Shown here: piece by piece, positions 18,945 to 21,391 of the stretch | Position numbering within the stretch: the stretch's first letter is position 1 | Layout of the letters: each line of letters begins with the position of its first letter | NCBI GenBank assembly: GCA_003550305.1 | Contig: QKYT01000363.1 | Coordinates: forward strand, 95,553 to 116,943 | Source of the DNA: Glomus cerebriforme | Taxonomy: Eukaryota; Glomeromycota; Glomeromycetes; Glomerales; Glomeraceae | Length of the DNA: 21,391 nt | Reading direction: 5' to 3' | The notes under the pieces: model-generated | What the model saw: only the letters and a program-made list of their open reading frames with translations | The model's database searches: none | What the model was told of the DNA's origin: nothing | Program-made: the position numbers and the translations under genes

Positions 18945-20184
18945 TAGTGCTCCGAATGGTTCAATTCAGTTTAGTTCTTAGACTGAATGAAAACTTCAGT
19001 TCGGTTCAGTTCCTGGAACCAGAACTGAAAAATTCGGTTCAGATCGAACCAAAACTTAATAAAAAAGTAAAAAATGCGAAAATTTAAATTTGAATAAATC
19101 GGCATGCACTGATCCATAAAACATGAAATATAGCTCATTCGAATCGTCTCAATGAGACGAATCAAATGGTAGTAAAAGCAAAATTCTAGCATTGATATTT
19201 CGTTCGCTATCGATAAAAATGTAAATTTCTTTAAGTACGATTTGCTGATGAAGTATCGATGCTAGAGTCATGAATTTAGTGTCATTCGACGCGTCTTGAT
19301 GAGACGATTCCAAAGAGCTATAAAACGTCAACATTGGATTACTAGAAGAGGAGTAAACTTAACAGTTCCAAAAATTCAGAATTTTAAATTTCAAAAATTT
19401 TAAAATGCTGACTCCGACTTTATATTTGATATTGTGCACCATCCAGTGATCCAAATTTGATAAAACGTAGCTTGTTGGAATCGTCTATTCAAGACGCATC
19501 GAATGGTACTAAAATTAATATTCTGGAATTAATTCATCAATCGCTACTAATGATGTATTAGATAAAAGCATTAGGACACAATTAGCTATTGATATATCAC
19601 TGCTAGAGATCTGAATTTGGTACCATTCGCTGCGCTTTGAATAGACAATTCCAACAAGCTACGTTTTATCAAATTTGGATCACTGGATGGTGCACAATAT
19701 CAAATATAAAGTCGGAGTCAGCATTTTAAAATTTTTGAAATTTAAAATTCTGAATTTTTGGAACTGTTAAGTTTACTCCTCTTCTAGTAATCCAATGTTG
19801 ACGTTTTATAGCTCATTGGAATCATCTCATCGAGATGCGTCGAATGACACTAAATTCATGTCTCTAGCATCGATACTTCATCAGCAAATCGTACTTAAAG
19901 AAATTTACATTTTCGTTAATAGCAAACGAAATATCGATGCTAGAATTTTGCTTTTACTACCATTTGATTCGTCTCATTGAGACGATTCGAATGAGCTATA
20001 TTTCATGTTTTATGGATCAGTGTATGCCGATTTATTCAAATTTTCGCATTTTTCACTTTTTTATTAAGTTTCGGTTCGATCTGAACCGAATTTTTCAGAT
20101 CCGATTCCAGGAACCGAACCAAACCGGAATTTTGGCCGGTTTCGGTTCAGTTCCCAGTTTGAACTGGAACCATTCGGAGCACTA
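18945..20184. mobile_element. 1,240-bp hAT-like foldback element
   Basis: The two halves are inverted copies around 19564/19565. Termini are TAGTGCTCCGAATGGTTC (18945-18962) and its inverse (20167-20184), fitting the hAT end pattern YARNG. Flanks are GCCGAAAC (18937-18944) and ACCGAAAC (20185-20192), an 8-bp duplication with one mismatch. Subterminal DNA on both sides repeats CGGTTCAGTTC-like words, of the sort hAT transposases bind. No transposase is encoded. The mirrored 61-codon ORFs (19149-19334 minus, 19795-19980 plus) simply reflect the symmetry. Confidence 0.85.
19315..19814. repeat. perfect 167-bp inverted repeat within the foldback element
   Basis: Bases 19315-19481 are the exact reverse complement of 19648-19814, compared base by base. 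The central ~165 bp (19482-19647) is itself an imperfect palindrome. Outside this pair the arms (for example 19160-19314 against 19815-19969) are only about 93-94% alike. Confidence 0.9.
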
Positions 20185-20440
20185 ACCGAAACCCATCTGG
20201 CCCAACACGAAATGCTGAAACTTTTATATAGTGTCGAAACTGCAAAACTGCAAAACTGCCAAAACTTGCGAAAATGCCAAAATTTGTGAAATCTTTATAA
20301 TAAGTTTATCCATAGTTTTGGCATAACAAGTAGTAATATTTTATATGAGTTTNGGNATAGTTTNGCCATATAATTCAATAAATTTATATGTAATTGAATA
20401 ATTTATTGTAATTTTTATGTTTATTTAATATTATAATAAA
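20185..20440. repeat. short irregular repeats next to the foldback element
   Basis: Bases 20235-20291 are a degenerate 8-10-bp tandem repeat (AAACTGC / AAAACTGCC / AAAATGCC). About 24 bp around ATAGTTTTGGCATA (from 20305) is repeated directly near 20348-20371, with three ambiguous bases in the second copy. No gene is seen. Confidence 0.5.
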
Positions 20441-20442
20441 AG

Positions 20443-21391
20443 ATTACATTTCTTTGAAGTAAACTCCATCTNTGAGTTCAGTTTNTCTGANAAGGTTTNG
20501 CAANCTAAAAAAATAAAGAAAGAAATGTTAGTAACGTTTCTTTAATATTAAAAAACTCTTCCCTTCTTTTCAACTTACATTTCAAGTCCATTTTACCCAA
20601 GAAGTTCAGTAACCTAAAAAAAATAGAAAAAGAAATGTTAGTAACATTTCTTTGATATTAAAAAACTCTCCCCCTCTTTTTAACTTACATTCCAAGTCCA
20701 TTTCGCCCAAGAAATTCGGTAACCTAAAAAAAATAGAGAAAGAAATGTTAGTAACGTTTCTTTAATATTAAAAAAAATTTCTCCTCTTTCTAACTTACAT
20801 TTCAAGTCTATTTTGCCTAAGAAGTTCAGTAACCTAAAAAAATAGAGAAAGAAACGTTAATAACGTTTCTTTAATATTAAAAAAAAATTTCCCTCTTTCC
20901 AACTTACATTCCAAGTCTATTTCGCCTAAGAAGTTTGGTAACCTAAAAAAAGTAGAGAAAGAAACGTTAGTAACGTTTCTTTGATATTAAAAAAATATTC
21001 CTCCTTTTTAACTTACATTCCAAGTCCATTTCGCCCAAGAAGTTCGGTAACCTAAAAAAAATAGAGAAAGAAACGTTAGTAATGTTTCTTTTAATATTAA
21101 AAATAATATTTCTCCTTTCCAACTTACATTTCAAGTCCAGTTCGCCCAAGGAGTCCGGCAACCTAAAAAAAATAGAGAAAGAAATGTTAGTAACATTTCT
21201 TTAATATTAAAAAAAATTTCCCCTCTTTCCAACTTACATTCCAAGTCCAGTTCGCCCAAGGAGTCCGGTAACCTAAAAAAAATAGAGAAAGAAACGTTAG
21301 TAACGTTTCTTTAATATTAAAAAAAAATTTTCTCTCTTTCTAACTTACATTTCAAGTCCAGTTGTCCGGTAACCTAAAAAAAATAGAGAAA
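20443..21391. repeat. ~110-bp satellite array, running off the window
   Basis: Using AACCTAAAA as phase marker, monomers start at about 20502, 20611, 20721, 20831, 20940, 21049, 21160, 21270 and 21371, so the period is 109-111 bp. The last full unit is shortened to 101 by a ~9-bp deletion. A degenerate partial unit precedes (from about 20443). Each monomer has a palindrome with arms AAAGAAACGTTA around a central base, then AATATTAAAAAA, a pyrimidine tract (TCTTTCYAACTTACATT) and CAAGTCCATTTCGCCCAAG. Minus-strand ORFs across it are not genes; the unit is not a multiple of three. Confidence 0.93.

Noticed and set aside
19149..19980. Two nearly identical 61-residue ORFs in opposite orientation
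   Set aside because: They are mirror images produced by the foldback element; the DNA symmetry explains their similarity, and they lie on palindromic, non-coding blocks.
20967..21161. 64-codon minus-strand ORF in the satellite
   Set aside because: It spans monomers of a ~110-bp repeat whose period is not a multiple of three; no continuous protein repeat results.
20502..21391. Self-cleaving ribozyme (hammerhead or twister) in the satellite
   Set aside because: The hammerhead CTGATGA core is absent, and no convincing twister arrangement could be built from the monomer.

Overview
The window looks like nuclear DNA of a filamentous fungus, most likely an arbuscular mycorrhizal fungus (Glomeromycotina, Rhizophagus-like). 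I infer this from the very AT-rich composition, a short GT-AG intron, a QDE-1-type RNA-dependent RNA polymerase, a cysteine-type F-box/LRR gene, and broken copies of a tyrosine recombinase and of a primase / UL9-like helicase. To my knowledge such families are greatly expanded in Rhizophagus. No database could be searched, so the organism call is an inference.

Layout. Bases 1-158 are a 35-bp minisatellite arranged in 78-bp higher-order units. Bases 1026-2244 (+) hold an F-box/LRR pseudogene with one in-frame TGA and one frameshift. Bases 2260-8853 are a graveyard of mobile-element-type genes, nearly all on the minus strand. In minus-strand reading order these are a primase-zinc ribbon-SF2 helicase pseudogene (8853-5811), a tyrosine-recombinase pseudogene (4835-3703) and a retroviral-Gag-like pseudogene (3440-2260). 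A diverged tandem pair of small Cys/His-rich ORFs (5034-5667, +) lies between the first two.

Bases 9453-12922 (minus) carry the only clearly intact gene, a two-exon RNA-dependent RNA polymerase of about 1,134 residues with catalytic DYDGD.

From about 13 kb to the end I see no protein gene, but the DNA is highly structured. A poly(A)-tailed retroposon family, called family R here, is present in at least five copies, one of them flanked by a perfect 18-bp target duplication. Two R copies have been entered by small DNA transposons: a 252-bp hAT-like MITE with a perfect 8-bp duplication, and a 563-bp Tc1/mariner-like MITE at a TA site. Other R copies preserve the corresponding empty sites. Next comes a 1,240-bp hAT-like foldback element built as three palindromes nested in a larger palindrome. 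The window closes inside a ~110-bp satellite whose monomers each carry a ~25-bp palindrome.

How the parts relate. The RdRP would make double-stranded RNA for RNA interference against just the kind of repeats that surround it. The recombinase, primase-helicase and Gag-like ruins could be one dead composite element or independent insertions; the sequence alone does not decide this.
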